Shown in pieces: positions 17,372 through 26,233 of a stretch of DNA of 41,964 nt. The notes under the pieces are model-generated. The model was not told where the DNA came from and did not search any database. It was given only the letters and a program-made list of their open reading frames with translations. The stretch spans positions 1-41,964 of the forward strand of contig JAFSLH010000017.1 of NCBI GenBank assembly GCA_017448545.1. Reading direction: 5' to 3'. How positions within the stretch are numbered: the first letter of the stretch is position 1; each line of letters begins with the position of its first letter. This stretch comes from Clostridia bacterium (GTDB lineage: Bacteria > Bacillota > Clostridia > Christensenellales > CAG-138). The position numbers were made by a program, and so were the translations under genes.

Positions 17372-18403
17372 GTGGAAGACGTCAAGCTGACAAAGCTTTC
17401 GAAGTGCGCGGGCTGCGGCGCAAAGGTCGGCGCGGGCGTGCTGGCAAAGCTGCTGAAGGACATCCCGACGCTGACGGACGAAAACCTGCTTGTCGGGTTT
17501 GAGAAGAGCGACGACGCCGCGGTGTACCGGATCAGCGACGAACAGGCGCTCGTGCAGACGATCGACTTTTTCCCGCCGATCGCGGACGATCCGTACCTGT
17601 TCGGGCAGATTGCGGCGGCGAACGCGCTTTCGGACGTGTACGCGATGGGCGGCGAGCCGAAGCTCGCGCTGAACGTGATGTGCGTGCCGGAGTCGATGCC
17701 GAAGGAAGCCGTCCACAGCATCCTGCGCGGCGGGTACGAAAAATGCGCCGAGGCCGGGACGATCATCTGCGGCGGCCACAGCATCTTTGACGACGAGCCG
17801 AAGTACGGCCTTTCCGTGACCGGATTCGTGCAGCCGGATCGGCTCTGGCGCAACGCGGGCGCAAAGCCCGGCGACGTTCTGTTTCTGACAAAGCCGCTCG
17901 GCGTCGGTGTTCTGACGACCGCGCAAAAGGCCGGCCTGCTCGACGAAACGGCGACGGCGCGGCTGCTCGACGAGATGCGGACGCTGAACCGCGGCGCGCG
18001 CGACGTGTTTGCGCAGTTCCGCGTCCATGCCTGCACGGATGTGACCGGCTTTTCCCTGCTCGGGCATCTCTATGAAATGTGCGCCGGGTCCGGCGTGTCC
18101 GCCGAAGTCGATACGGCCGGGATCGTTTTTCTGCCCGACGCGCGCTCGTATGCCGAAATCGGACTTTTGCCGGAAGGCATGTATCGCAACCGCACGTTTG
18201 CCGAAGCGGCGGTCGATTGCGGAGACGTCCCGCTTGCCGTTTGCGATCTGCTGTTCGATCCGCAGACCTCCGGCGGACTGCTCTGCGCCGTCGATCCGGC
18301 CGATGCGGACGCGGTCTGGGCGGCGCTGCAGGGCAAAGTCCCCGCGGCGCAGCGCGTCGGCACGGTGATCGAAGCGCGGGAAAAGGCGATTTATTTACGC
18401 TGA
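17372..18403 (+). CDS. selD: Selenide, water dikinase
   Basis: 343-residue SelD makes selenophosphate from selenide and ATP, the selenium donor for selenocysteine, selenouridine and the hydroxylase cofactor. The N-terminal glycine-rich catalytic loop CAGCGAKVGAG keeps the Cys of GCG (no selenocysteine codon). Other blocks are DDAAVYRI, TIDFFPPIADDPYLFGQIAA, ANALSDVYAMGGEPK, ACTDVTGFSLLGHL and FDPQTSGGLL. Start GTG 17372 is favoured because AAGGAG lies eight bases upstream; GTG 17363 would leave no spacing. It ends the yqeC-yqeB-xdhC-selD operon. It overlaps the convergent membrane-protein gene by nine bases with no clear terminator. Confidence 0.95.
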   Translation: MEDVKLTKLSKCAGCGAKVGAGVLAKLLKDIPTLTDENLLVGFEKSDDAAVYRISDEQALVQTIDFFPPIADDPYLFGQIAAANALSDVYAMGGEPKLALNVMCVPESMPKEAVHSILRGGYEKCAEAGTIICGGHSIFDDEPKYGLSVTGFVQPDRLWRNAGAKPGDVLFLTKPLGVGVLTTAQKAGLLDETATARLLDEMRTLNRGARDVFAQFRVHACTDVTGFSLLGHLYEMCAGSGVSAEVDTAGIVFLPDARSYAEIGLLPEGMYRNRTFAEAAVDCGDVPLAVCDLLFDPQTSGGLLCAVDPADADAVWAALQGKVPAAQRVGTVIEAREKAIYLR

Positions 18404-19135
18404 CGGTCCGGCGCTGTGCGCACGGGCGGCGATGGCGCGCGTATAGAGCAGGCTGCCGATCACAAAGCAGCCGGAAGCGACCACCCGGAACCAGATCCGG
18501 TACGGCGTCAGGAACGAAAGCCCCATCAGAAGAATCCCGAGCAGCGTAAAGCGGTTCGGTTTCCAGTTTTGCAGCAGCTCCCGCAGCGTCGGGAGCTGTT
18601 TTTTGCGGCGGCTCCGGCGAACGAGTTCCGCTTCCACGGCGGCTTCGCTCACGGTCTCCGCCGATCTTGCGGCGGTCTGCTCCTTGGTGCGCACGTTCAG
18701 CAGCGCACCGTTCTTCTGCAAAAACGCGTTTGCGTCTGCATCCGGTTCGCCGCAGAGCCAGAGGACGCGCTCGCCCGCGCGAACGGCGCGGAGCAGATCG
18801 TCGCGCGATACCGTCGTCTTCAGCAGAACGGCGTCCGGCGAAAACAGCGCGCGCGCTTCCGGTTCGGGCATCAGGAGCAGTCGTTCGAGCGCGAGTTCGG
18901 CGCGTACGCGCTCCCGCAGCCGCGTTTTGCCGCGCAGTCCGTGCCGCCGGATCAGCCAAAAGGCAACGATGGCCGCCGCCGCGCAGAACAGGGAAGCGGC
19001 CGCCGTGCCGAGCGGCAGCCCGCGCAGCAGATAACAAAGCGTGACCCAAAGGATCGTGGCGTACAGGAGCGCGTCGACGGCGAGCGCAAGGCGCGTCCTG
19101 CGCCCGAAAATCTCCATGCGTTCATAGGTATTCAT
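18395..19135 (-). CDS. Uncharacterised membrane protein with four membrane segments
   Basis: 246-residue protein not assigned to a family. Two hydrophobic segments lie near the N terminus (about 18-40 and 44-62). A cytoplasmic middle part follows, rich in Arg and Glu (RLRERVRAELALERLLLMPE), with a segment DAVLLKTTVSRDDLLRAVRA that looks like a small alpha/beta or restriction-endonuclease-like fragment. Two more segments (about 196-213 and 216-233) close the protein. A topology with both termini inside is likely. It is divergent from nadD-yqeK and shares that promoter region, and it converges on selD. No function is proposed. Confidence 0.7.
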   Translation of the reverse strand: MNTYERMEIFGRRTRLALAVDALLYATILWVTLCYLLRGLPLGTAAASLFCAAAAIVAFWLIRRHGLRGKTRLRERVRAELALERLLLMPEPEARALFSPDAVLLKTTVSRDDLLRAVRAGERVLWLCGEPDADANAFLQKNGALLNVRTKEQTAARSAETVSEAAVEAELVRRSRRKKQLPTLRELLQNWKPNRFTLLGILLMGLSFLTPYRIWFRVVASGCFVIGSLLYTRAIAARAHSAGPSA

Positions 19136-19155
19136 CTTGAAAAAAAGTATTGCCT

Positions 19156-19179
19156 AAAACGCGGTGCTTATACTATAAT
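19156..19179 (+). promoter_or_regulatory. Promoter of nadD-yqeK, apparently giving a leaderless mRNA
   Basis: TATAAT (19174-19179) lies only seven bases before the nadD ATG at 19187. An 18-base spacer places a TTGCCT-like -35 at about 19150-19155. The expected start site falls on or next to the A of the ATG, and no Shine-Dalgarno is present. Confidence 0.6.
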
Positions 19180-19186
19180 ACAGCAT

Positions 19187-20329
19187 ATGAAGCAGGAACG
19201 AATCGGTATCTTCGGTGGCACGTTCCATCCGATCCACAACGGGCATCTTCTTCTGGCGGCGCATGCAAGGGACGTGCTGTCGCTGGATCGCGTTCTGTTT
19301 GTGATCGACCGTATCCCGCCGCATAAGGAACTCGATTCCGGCGCGGAGACCGCGGATCGCCTGAAGCTGCTGGAGCTTGCGCTTATGGATCGGCCCGGCT
19401 TTGCCGTGGAGACGATGGAGCTAAGACGTGAAGGGAAAAGCTATTCGTTCGATACGCTGACCGATCTTAAAGCGCGTGAACCGGACGCGAAGCTGTATTT
19501 TTTGATGGGCAGCGACATGCTGCGCTCGTTCGATACCTGGTACCGGCCGGACGGGATCGCCCGGCTTGCGACGCTCGTCTGCATCGAGCGCGCGGGGCAG
19601 GCAGGCAGCGAAGCGGAAACGGCGGTCGCCCTGCGCGAAAAGTTCGGCGCGGAAATCATTCTGCTGGACAGCGTTTCGGAGCTTTCGTCCACGGAGGTGC
19701 GGAACAGGATCGAAGCCGCGCTTCCGATCGACGGACTGGTGCCGGACAGCGTCGCGCTGGAAATCTATGCGCGCGGCCTGTATCAGCCGCCGGAAATCCG
19801 CGCAATGACGGGGAAACTGCGCGGGGCCCTGACCGAAAAGCGGATGCGGCATACGGCGGGCGTGGTGATGACCGCGCTCCGGCTTGCCGCCGAAAACGGC
19901 GTCGATCCGAAGCAGACGCGCATTGCGGCGCTGCTGCACGACTGCGCGAAGTATCTGCCGAAGGAGGAGCTGCTGCGGCGTTCGACGGACGAAACGCCGA
20001 TTCTGCCGGTGCTGCATTCCGAAGCCGGAGCGCAGCTTGCCGCCGAGCAGTACGGCGTGACGGACCCGGCGATCTTACGCGCGATCCGGCTGCATACGAC
20101 CGGGGACGCCGGCATGACGAAGCTCGACAAGGTCGTGTACCTTGCCGATATGATTGAACCCGGGCGCGATTACCCGGGCGTGGACGCGCTGCGAAGCGTA
20201 TCGGACCTCGATGCGGCGACGCTGCTGGCGCTGCGCCGGAGTCTGACCCATATTACAGAGCGCGGTTTTGCGGTGCATCCCGCAACGCTGCGCGCTATCA
20301 ACGATTTAGGAGGAAGCATTGATGAGTGA
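19187..20329 (+). CDS. nadD: NadD-YqeK fusion: nicotinate-nucleotide adenylyltransferase and HD hydrolase
   Basis: 380-residue bifunctional protein. Residues 1-195 are NadD, which forms deamido-NAD from NaMN and ATP: GGTFHPIHNGH (10-20), PPHK (44-47), FLMGSDML (105-112) and SSTEVR (167-172). Residues 203-380 are a YqeK-type HD domain, likely a symmetrical Ap4A hydrolase: His222, HD (251-252) in ALLHDCAKYL, HSEAG near 280, and YLADMIEPGRDYPGVD. The two genes are separate neighbours in Bacillus; fusions are known in other Firmicutes and mycoplasmas. The ATG is at 19187 because the catalytic loop begins only five residues later. It overlaps rsfS by eight bases. Confidence 0.94.
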   Translation: MKQERIGIFGGTFHPIHNGHLLLAAHARDVLSLDRVLFVIDRIPPHKELDSGAETADRLKLLELALMDRPGFAVETMELRREGKSYSFDTLTDLKAREPDAKLYFLMGSDMLRSFDTWYRPDGIARLATLVCIERAGQAGSEAETAVALREKFGAEIILLDSVSELSSTEVRNRIEAALPIDGLVPDSVALEIYARGLYQPPEIRAMTGKLRGALTEKRMRHTAGVVMTALRLAAENGVDPKQTRIAALLHDCAKYLPKEELLRRSTDETPILPVLHSEAGAQLAAEQYGVTDPAILRAIRLHTTGDAGMTKLDKVVYLADMIEPGRDYPGVDALRSVSDLDAATLLALRRSLTHITERGFAVHPATLRAINDLGGSIDE

Positions 20330-20687
20330 ACGATTCGGAGAACAGGAAGTTCTGCAGTTCTGCGAGATTCTGTACAACAAAAAAGCCGAGGACATCGTCG
20401 CGATCCACGTCGGGGACCGCACAATCGTGGCGGACTGGTTTCTGATTGCGGGCGGCCGCAACGTGCCGCACGTGAAAGCGCTGTGCGACGAACTGGAGGA
20501 CCGCGCGGCGGAGCTCGGCTACGTCGCCAAGCGCAAGGAAGGCTACGACGAGGGGCGCTGGATCGTTCTCGATTTCGGCTTTGTTCTCGTGCATCTGTTC
20601 CATCCGGAAGAGCGCGCGTATTACAACATGGAACGTCTTTGGGAAGAAGACGGCAGCATGATCCGATATCCGATCAAAGAAGCATAA
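20322..20687 (+). CDS. rsfS: Ribosome silencing factor RsfS
   Basis: 121-residue RsfS/YbeB protein that binds L14 and blocks 30S-50S joining in slow growth. Conserved blocks are [40 protein letters not shown] and the C-terminal [34 protein letters not shown] sits eight bases before ATG 20322, and the gene overlaps the end of nadD-yqeK, the standard nadD-yqeK-rsfS order. The normal DFGDVVVHIF Asp position is Phe here ([10 protein letters not shown]), a small deviation. Confidence 0.95.
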   Translation: MSERFGEQEVLQFCEILYNKKAEDIVAIHVGDRTIVADWFLIAGGRNVPHVKALCDELEDRAAELGYVAKRKEGYDEGRWIVLDFGFVLVHLFHPEERAYYNMERLWEEDGSMIRYPIKEA

Positions 20688-20697
20688 GGAGGCAGCT

Positions 20698-21351
20698 ATG
20701 GATAACCAAACCCTGGCGAAGTACATCGATCATACCCTTTTGAAGGCGGACGCAACCGAGGAAGCGATTCTGCGCGTCTGTGAAGAAGCCAAGCATTACG
20801 GCACGGCGAGCGTCTGCGTGAATACCGCGCGCATCCCGCTTGCGGCAAAGGCGTTGGAAGGCTCCGGCGTCAAGGCGTGCTGCGTCGTCGGGTTCCCGCT
20901 CGGCGCGATGCTGCCCGCCGCAAAAGCCGCCGAGGCCGCGTTTGCGATCGAAGCCGGCGCGGACGAAGTCGATATGGTCATCAATATCGGCAAAGCGAAG
21001 GACGGCGACTGGGACTACGTCCAAAAGGATATCGAAGCCGTCGAAGCCGTCTGCAAGGGCAAGGCGCTGTTGAAGGTTATTATCGAAACGTGCCTTTTGA
21101 CGGACGATGAGAAGGTCAAGGCGTGCCTTGCGGCAAAGGCTGCGGGCGCGGACTTTGTGAAAACCAGCACCGGCTTTTCGACCGGCGGCGCGACCGTTGC
21201 CGATATCGCTTTGATGCGGAAGACGGTCGGCCCGGACATGGGCGTGAAGGCAAGCGGCGGCGTGCGGACCCGGGAGGCGGCGGAGGCAATGATTGCGGCA
21301 GGCGCGACGCGCATCGGCGCAAGCTCCTCGAAAGGAATCCTGGGAGAATGA
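20698..21351 (+). CDS. deoC: Deoxyribose-phosphate aldolase
   Basis: 217-residue class I aldolase that splits 2-deoxyribose 5-phosphate into glyceraldehyde 3-phosphate and acetaldehyde. Visible are [11 protein letters not shown], the conserved [13 protein letters not shown] and [34 protein letters not shown], the Schiff-base lysine in [15 protein letters not shown] and the second lysine in [10 protein letters not shown]. It is complete. AAGGAGG lies seven bases before the ATG, and the stop overlaps the next start (ATGA). It joins nucleoside salvage to the rsfS operon. Confidence 0.97.
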   Translation: MDNQTLAKYIDHTLLKADATEEAILRVCEEAKHYGTASVCVNTARIPLAAKALEGSGVKACCVVGFPLGAMLPAAKAAEAAFAIEAGADEVDMVINIGKAKDGDWDYVQKDIEAVEAVCKGKALLKVIIETCLLTDDEKVKACLAAKAAGADFVKTSTGFSTGGATVADIALMRKTVGPDMGVKASGGVRTREAAEAMIAAGATRIGASSSKGILGE

Positions 21352-22664
21352 GGAACGAAGACGAAAGAGCGCTTGCCCTGACCGAGGAACTGATCGACTT
21401 TATCGCCGAAAGCCCGGTATCGTATTGGGTCATCCGCAATACGGTTCGGAAGCTCGAAGAAGCGGGCTACGTCCGTTGGACCCTGTTCGACAAACCGCCC
21501 GTACCCGGCGGAAAGTATTTCATCACGCGGAACGGTTCGTCCCTGATCGCGTTCCGGATGACGAAGAACACGCCGACCGGCTTTAACATCACGGCGGCGC
21601 ACAGCGATTCGCCGCTGTTCAAAATCAAAACGAACCATGCCGTGAAGGCCTGTGACCGGTATCTGAAACTCGATACGGAGCGGTACGGCAGCGGCATTCT
21701 CGGCACCTGGCTCGACCGGCCTCTGTCCGTCGCCGGACGCGCGGTCGTCCGCACGGACGAGGGGATTTCGGTGCTGCCGGTCAAGATCGACCGCGATATC
21801 GCGCTGATCCCGAACGTCTGCATCCATTTCAACCGTGAGATCAACGAGGGCGTGACGTACAACACCGCCGTCGATACGTTCCCGCTGATCGGCAACTGGA
21901 CCGACGAACCGGTTCTGACCAACCTCGTGGCGGAGAACATCGGCGTCGATCCGAAGTCGATCGTTTCGACCGAACTGTTCCTCTACAACCGGATGCGCGG
22001 CACGGTGTTCGGCCTGAACGGGGAATTCGTCGCGGCCCCGCAGCTCGACGACCAGCAGTGCGCGTTTGCGACGCTGAAAGGGTTTTTGGAGAGCGAAGAA
22101 GGAACCGCGATTCCGGTCGTCGCCATCTTTGACAACGAGGAAGTCGGCAGCCAGACCCGGCAGGGCGCGGCGGGCGACCTGCTGCGGGACGTTCTCGAGC
22201 GGCTTGCCGCAGTGTACGAAAAGCCGCTGCCCGCGCTGGTTCCGTCGTCGCTGATGCTGTCCTGCGACAATGCGCACGCAATGCATCCGAACCATCCCGA
22301 ACTGTCGGACCCGCTGAACGCGCCGCACATGAACGGCGGCATCGTCATCAAGCACAATGCGAATCAGCGGTACACAACCGACGCGGTTTCCGAAGCGCTG
22401 GTCAAAGAGCTCTGCAAGCGCGTCAACGTGCCGGTGCAGCACTTTGCGAATCGCAGCGACATCCACGGCGGGCACACGCTCGGCACGATCACGTCCTCCC
22501 GCGTTTCGATGAACACGGCGGACATCGGCCTTGCGCAGCTTGCAATGCACTCGTCCTATGAAACGGCGGGCGTCAGGGACACCGCCTACATGGTGGAACT
22601 GTGCAAAGCGTTTTTCTCCATGACGATCGTCTGCGAAACGGACGGCGTTTATCGGTTGGCGTAA
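21348..22664 (+). CDS. M18 family aspartyl-type aminopeptidase
   Basis: 438-residue zinc aminopeptidase of family M18. Metal and catalytic motifs are [11 protein letters not shown] (His and Asp), [12 protein letters not shown] (Glu-Glu), [10 protein letters not shown] (Asp) and the late [12 protein letters not shown] (His). Typical M18 blocks such as [27 protein letters not shown] and NQRYTTDAV are present. Length fits. ATG 21348 forms ATGA with the deoC stop, so translation is coupled. It removes N-terminal residues from peptides in the cytoplasm; specificity is not deducible. Confidence 0.93.
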   Translation: MRNEDERALALTEELIDFIAESPVSYWVIRNTVRKLEEAGYVRWTLFDKPPVPGGKYFITRNGSSLIAFRMTKNTPTGFNITAAHSDSPLFKIKTNHAVKACDRYLKLDTERYGSGILGTWLDRPLSVAGRAVVRTDEGISVLPVKIDRDIALIPNVCIHFNREINEGVTYNTAVDTFPLIGNWTDEPVLTNLVAENIGVDPKSIVSTELFLYNRMRGTVFGLNGEFVAAPQLDDQQCAFATLKGFLESEEGTAIPVVAIFDNEEVGSQTRQGAAGDLLRDVLERLAAVYEKPLPALVPSSLMLSCDNAHAMHPNHPELSDPLNAPHMNGGIVIKHNANQRYTTDAVSEALVKELCKRVNVPVQHFANRSDIHGGHTLGTITSSRVSMNTADIGLAQLAMHSSYETAGVRDTAYMVELCKAFFSMTIVCETDGVYRLA

Positions 22665-22687
22665 CGGGCATTTCCAAAAAGAATACG

Positions 22688-22722
22688 GGGCGTTCCCTTT
22701 TCGGGGGACGTCCTTTCGTTTT
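22688..22722 (+). terminator. Terminator after the aminopeptidase gene
   Basis: GGGCGTTCCC and GGGGACGTCC form a 10-bp stem with two G-U pairs and a TTTTCG-type loop, followed by TTTCGTTTT. It separates the nadD operon from the Spo0A-like gene. Confidence 0.75.
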
Positions 22723-22743
22723 GGCCGGGGCAGAGGAGGAACC

Positions 22744-23466
22744 ATGGAATCTGTTTTGGCGTTTCCGAAAAGGGACGCTGTTCCCGTTCGGCTCGAGAAC
22801 GTTTATGCCGCGGCGGAGTACGTCTATCGCGTGCAGCCCGAAGCGGTCGCGCTTTGGCTGCCGCCGTGCGACGCGGACGCGATCCAAGCGTTGACGCTGC
22901 TGTGCGGTCTGCCGCTGGAACGGCCGCCGCGCCTGTTCGTCGTCGCCGCGCAACGGCCGCGGTTTTTGCTTCCCGGACGCGTGGAGGAATGTTTGCTTGC
23001 GCCGGTTTCGGAAGCGGTGATCGCCGCGCGCATTGCGTCGTCATGGCGTGCGGACCCGTTGCCGTCCGGAAATACGGCGGATCGACAATGCTCCGAACTG
23101 CTGCTCCGGCTCGGCGTTTCGCCGTATCTGCAGGGGTTCGACCTGCTGCGGATCGCCGCGCTGCAGCTGTGCGCCGCCCCGTGTCCGACGTCCGTGCAGA
23201 TCATGCAGGACCTGTACCCGCGCGTTGCCGAAGAAGCGGGCGTTTCGGTTTCCGTCGCGGAACACGCCATGCGCGCGGCGATCGAAACGGCTTGGCTGCG
23301 CGCCGACCTGAAAACGCTCGACGCCTTTTTCGGCTATACGACGAAGGTTTCCAAGCCGACGCCGTCCAATTCCGCTTTTTTGTACGCGCTTGCGGATCGG
23401 ATTCGCCTCCGCCTTTCGGATCGCACGGACGCGATTGCACGGGAAATCCGCCGCATCGAGCGCTGA
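22744..23466 (+). CDS. Spo0A-like DNA-binding protein with degenerate receiver domain
   Basis: 240-residue protein. Residues 117-222 match the Spo0A C-terminal DNA-binding domain: LLLRLGVSPYLQGFDLLRIA, DLYPRVAEEAGVSVSVAEHA, MRAAIETAWLRADLKTLDAF, FGYTTKVSKPTPSNSAFLYA. Residues 1-101 have receiver-like length and pattern, but no acidic pair near the N terminus. At the phospho-Asp position (VLVLD in Spo0A) there is Trp38 (VALWLP), at the Thr position Ala68/69 (FVVAA) and at the Lys position Ala86 (LLAPV). Phosphorylation by the usual relay is therefore not possible. Recognition-helix residues also differ. AGGAGG lies six bases before the ATG. Probably a divergent paralogue rather than Spo0A itself, but this window cannot exclude that it is the only copy. 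Confidence 0.82.
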   Translation: MESVLAFPKRDAVPVRLENVYAAAEYVYRVQPEAVALWLPPCDADAIQALTLLCGLPLERPPRLFVVAAQRPRFLLPGRVEECLLAPVSEAVIAARIASSWRADPLPSGNTADRQCSELLLRLGVSPYLQGFDLLRIAALQLCAAPCPTSVQIMQDLYPRVAEEAGVSVSVAEHAMRAAIETAWLRADLKTLDAFFGYTTKVSKPTPSNSAFLYALADRIRLRLSDRTDAIAREIRRIER

Positions 23467-23502
23467 ATTCGTATGCATTGGGTGAAATTATCAGCGATAC
23501 GG

Positions 23503-23531
23503 TTGCAAATCGGGCGTTCATGTGGTATACT
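23503..23531 (+). promoter_or_regulatory. Promoter of the acyl-CoA ligase-like gene
   Basis: TTGCAA (23503-23508), 17-base spacer, TATACT (23526-23531), 45 bases before the ATG. Confidence 0.75.
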
Positions 23532-23576
23532 GTGCCGGAATATGGGCGAAGGGCCCAAAATGGAAAGGAATCAGGC

Positions 23577-25082
23577 ATGAACTCTCTGGAATACTATCTG
23601 CGTTTGCTCCCGGAATCCGAACGGGATTTCTTCCATTATATGCCCACGATCAATGAACTGGTCGCGTTTGCCGGCGAGCATTTCGCCGACGACTGCGCGC
23701 TGGACGGCGCTGCCGGCCCGATGACCTATCGGCAGATGATCGACGCGCTCGGCGGTCTGCGCGGCTTTCTGCGCGACAACGGCGTAAAGCCGGGCGACAA
23801 GGTCGGTATGCAGCTCCCGAACTCCGCGCTTGCGGCAGAGATGATCCTTGCGACCATGACCTACGGCGCGGTGATCGTTCCGATCCCGATGACGATGGGC
23901 GGCGAAGAACTGAATGCAAACCTGAAGAAACTGGATGTTACGCTGTATCTCTATGCCGACGTGTTCCAGCCGCGCGTGGACGCCGCGCCGCTGCCGGAAG
24001 GCGTCAAGGCAATCGCCGCTTCGAAGGTCGCGCCGTCTGATCCCGCGCCCGAAGCGCAGAACGGCAAGGATACGCCCGCCGCGATTTTCTTCACCGGCGG
24101 CACGACCGGCAAGTCTAAGGGCGCGCTGCTCTCCCACGGCGCTTTGATGCGCGGCGCGCTGAACGGCTGCTACGCACCGGGCGAAGCGCTGCGGCAGCGG
24201 TATCTGGCGCTGATTCCGTTCAGCCATGTCTTCGGCGTGGTGCGGAACGTGCTGACCTGCTTCTATACCGGTTCCATGCTGTATACGCTGGAGGATATGC
24301 GGACGGTCGTCGCCGTGCTGCCGAAGGCGCAGCCGACGCTGCTCGTGCTCGTGCCGGCGCTGGCGGACATGCTGGCAGGGCTTGCCAAGATGCGCGGTGT
24401 GGAAGCGCTCGGCGGCAAGCTGAAGGTCGTCATCGCGGGCGGCGCGCAGGTGCCGGAGGGCATCATCCGCCGCTATCAGGAGCTCGGCATCATCGTTTGC
24501 CCCGGCTACGGCATGACCGAGACCGCGAACCTCGTTTCCGGCAACGGCGATCCGTACGACTATCCGACCTCGGTCGGCATGCCGTACCCCGAGCAGGAAG
24601 TCAAGATCGTGGACGGTGAAATCTGGGTGCGCGGCGACCATCTGATGCTCGGCTACTACAACGACCCGGAGGAGACCGCGAACGTCTTTTCGGAGGACGG
24701 TTGGCTCAAGACCGGCGACCTCGGCCGCATCGACGAAAATGGCCTGCTCTACATCACCGGCCGCTCCAAGAACATCATCGTTCTGCCGAACGGCGAGAAC
24801 GTGTCCCCCGAAGCGCTGGAGCTCGCGCTCGTGAAGATCCCGCTGATCAAGGACGCGCTCGTGCGCGAAGCCGTCGTGGACGGCGTGACCGTGCTGCAGG
24901 CGGAAGTTTTCCCGAACGCGCCGGTGCTCGCGGCCATGAAGATCACGGAGCCCGAGCCCGCGATCCGCGCCGCCGTCGAAAAGCTGAACGCTTCGCTGCC
25001 GCCGTTCATGGCGATCCGCAGCCTGATCTTCCGGCAGGAGGACTTCAAGCGCAGCCCGAGCATGAAGATTATCCGCAACTGA
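23577..25082 (+). CDS. AMP-dependent acyl-CoA ligase/synthetase family protein
   Basis: 501-residue adenylate-forming enzyme. The P-loop FFTGGTTGKSKG (about 168-179), PFSHVFG, the GGAQVP region, PGYGMTETAN, the hinge region TGDLGRIDENGLLYITGRSKN and a late lysine in SMKIIRN are present. It activates a carboxylic acid with ATP, usually forming an acyl-CoA. The fatty-acid or other substrate cannot be read from sequence. AAAGGA lies seven bases before ATG 23577, and its own promoter follows the Spo0A-like gene. Length is normal. Confidence 0.9.
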   Translation: MNSLEYYLRLLPESERDFFHYMPTINELVAFAGEHFADDCALDGAAGPMTYRQMIDALGGLRGFLRDNGVKPGDKVGMQLPNSALAAEMILATMTYGAVIVPIPMTMGGEELNANLKKLDVTLYLYADVFQPRVDAAPLPEGVKAIAASKVAPSDPAPEAQNGKDTPAAIFFTGGTTGKSKGALLSHGALMRGALNGCYAPGEALRQRYLALIPFSHVFGVVRNVLTCFYTGSMLYTLEDMRTVVAVLPKAQPTLLVLVPALADMLAGLAKMRGVEALGGKLKVVIAGGAQVPEGIIRRYQELGIIVCPGYGMTETANLVSGNGDPYDYPTSVGMPYPEQEVKIVDGEIWVRGDHLMLGYYNDPEETANVFSEDGWLKTGDLGRIDENGLLYITGRSKNIIVLPNGENVSPEALELALVKIPLIKDALVREAVVDGVTVLQAEVFPNAPVLAAMKITEPEPAIRAAVEKLNASLPPFMAIRSLIFRQEDFKRSPSMKIIRN

Positions 25083-25125
25083 TTCCGGAAATCTTCTCCG
25101 AAACCGAATCTTCGGACAACGAAAC

Positions 25126-25160
25126 AGCAGACGCCGCAATCGACGTCTGCTTTCGTATTT
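25126..25160. terminator. Terminator between ligase and mscS genes
   Basis: AGCAGACG (25126-25133) pairs with CGTCTGCT (25144-25151), followed by TTCGTATTTT. The two genes converge on it. Confidence 0.8.
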
Positions 25161-25187
25161 TGGTATTCGTTTACGGGAAGGCCGTAA

Positions 25188-26150
25188 TCAGTCTGCCTGA
25201 TGCACAACGACCTGCGGGAACGGGATCTCCACGTTGTGATCCGCAAACAGGATGCGGATTTCGCGCGTCAGGCGGCGCTTGGCGGCAAACACGTTGGTTT
25301 CCTTCGTGCTGACGGCAAACTTCAGCTGTACGCCGCTTGCGCCCAGTTCTTCGACGCCGTAGTATTCCGGCGCAGCCAGGAACAGGTCCTTGTTCGGCTC
25401 GTAGAGCTTGCCGATCTCTTCCTTGAGCAGCTTATCCAGTGCGCGGAGATCGGTTTCGTAGGCCACGTCGACGAGCACGATCGCAAGCGAATTCTTGCGG
25501 GAACGGTTCTGGAAATTCCGGATGTCGGAGTTGTTCACGACCTTCAGGTTGCCGCCCGCGTCTTCGATGACGGTCGTCCGGACGCCGATGCTCTGCACAA
25601 CGCCGCGGAAATCGTCGAGAACGATGATGTCCCCGATGTTGTACTGGCCTTCAAAGATGATGAAGAACCCGGTAATGATATCTTCGATCAGGCTCTGCGC
25701 GCCGAAGCCGAGCGCGAGACCGACGATTCCGACGCCGGCGAGCACGCCCATCGTGTTCACGCCGAGGATGCTGAGCCCCCAGACGATCCCGACGATCCAG
25801 GCCAGGTACTTGAGAAGATTCGCAATCAGCGTCGTGATGGTCGCGGTCCGGCCGCTCTTTTTGCCGATCAGCCTGAGGAGCAGCGTCAGAACCATATACA
25901 CGAGCCACGTTACGCAGCCGGCGAGCAGCACGGTCAGAATATGAACCGCCGTAATGTGCAGACTGCCGTCGATCAGGAAGAAATTCTGCTCGAGCGTACG
26001 CATGGACTCGACGGATTCCGCGCTCAGCGGAAGCCATTCCGGATGCGCCAGAATGACGATGACCAGGACGGTCAGCGCGATGCCGATCGCCGTTCCGATC
26101 AGACGTCTCTGCGTTGCTTTGCTCTCAGGCGTTTTTTGAGATTCTTTCAC
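25188..26150 (-). CDS. MscS-family mechanosensitive ion channel
   Basis: 320-residue small-conductance mechanosensitive channel. It has a membrane segment near the N terminus (about 17-36), further ones at about 65-90 and 103-130, and the pore helix GVGIVGLALGFGAQSLIEDI with ITGFFIIFEGQYNIGDIIVL, the diagnostic MscS motif. A cytoplasmic beta and alpha/beta vestibule follows (GVVQSIGVRTTVIEDAGG, VPN-like VVNNSDIRNFQNRSRKNS). It releases solutes under hypo-osmotic stress. The start is GTG 26150, with GGAGGG eight bases upstream; the frame is open further but lacks a site. Confidence 0.93.
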   Translation of the reverse strand: MKESQKTPESKATQRRLIGTAIGIALTVLVIVILAHPEWLPLSAESVESMRTLEQNFFLIDGSLHITAVHILTVLLAGCVTWLVYMVLTLLLRLIGKKSGRTATITTLIANLLKYLAWIVGIVWGLSILGVNTMGVLAGVGIVGLALGFGAQSLIEDIITGFFIIFEGQYNIGDIIVLDDFRGVVQSIGVRTTVIEDAGGNLKVVNNSDIRNFQNRSRKNSLAIVLVDVAYETDLRALDKLLKEEIGKLYEPNKDLFLAAPEYYGVEELGASGVQLKFAVSTKETNVFAAKRRLTREIRILFADHNVEIPFPQVVVHQAD

Positions 26151-26233
26151 TTGTCGTTCCCTCCATTCGGTCGCTGTATTGTTATCACGTTTTTCCTGCT
26201 TCGGCCTGATCCGTTGCGAATCGGCATGAGCCG

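Noticed and set aside
21015..22745. 576-residue minus-strand frame across deoC and the aminopeptidase
   Set aside because: Antisense frame without recognisable domain or ribosome binding site; both plus-strand genes have diagnostic motifs.
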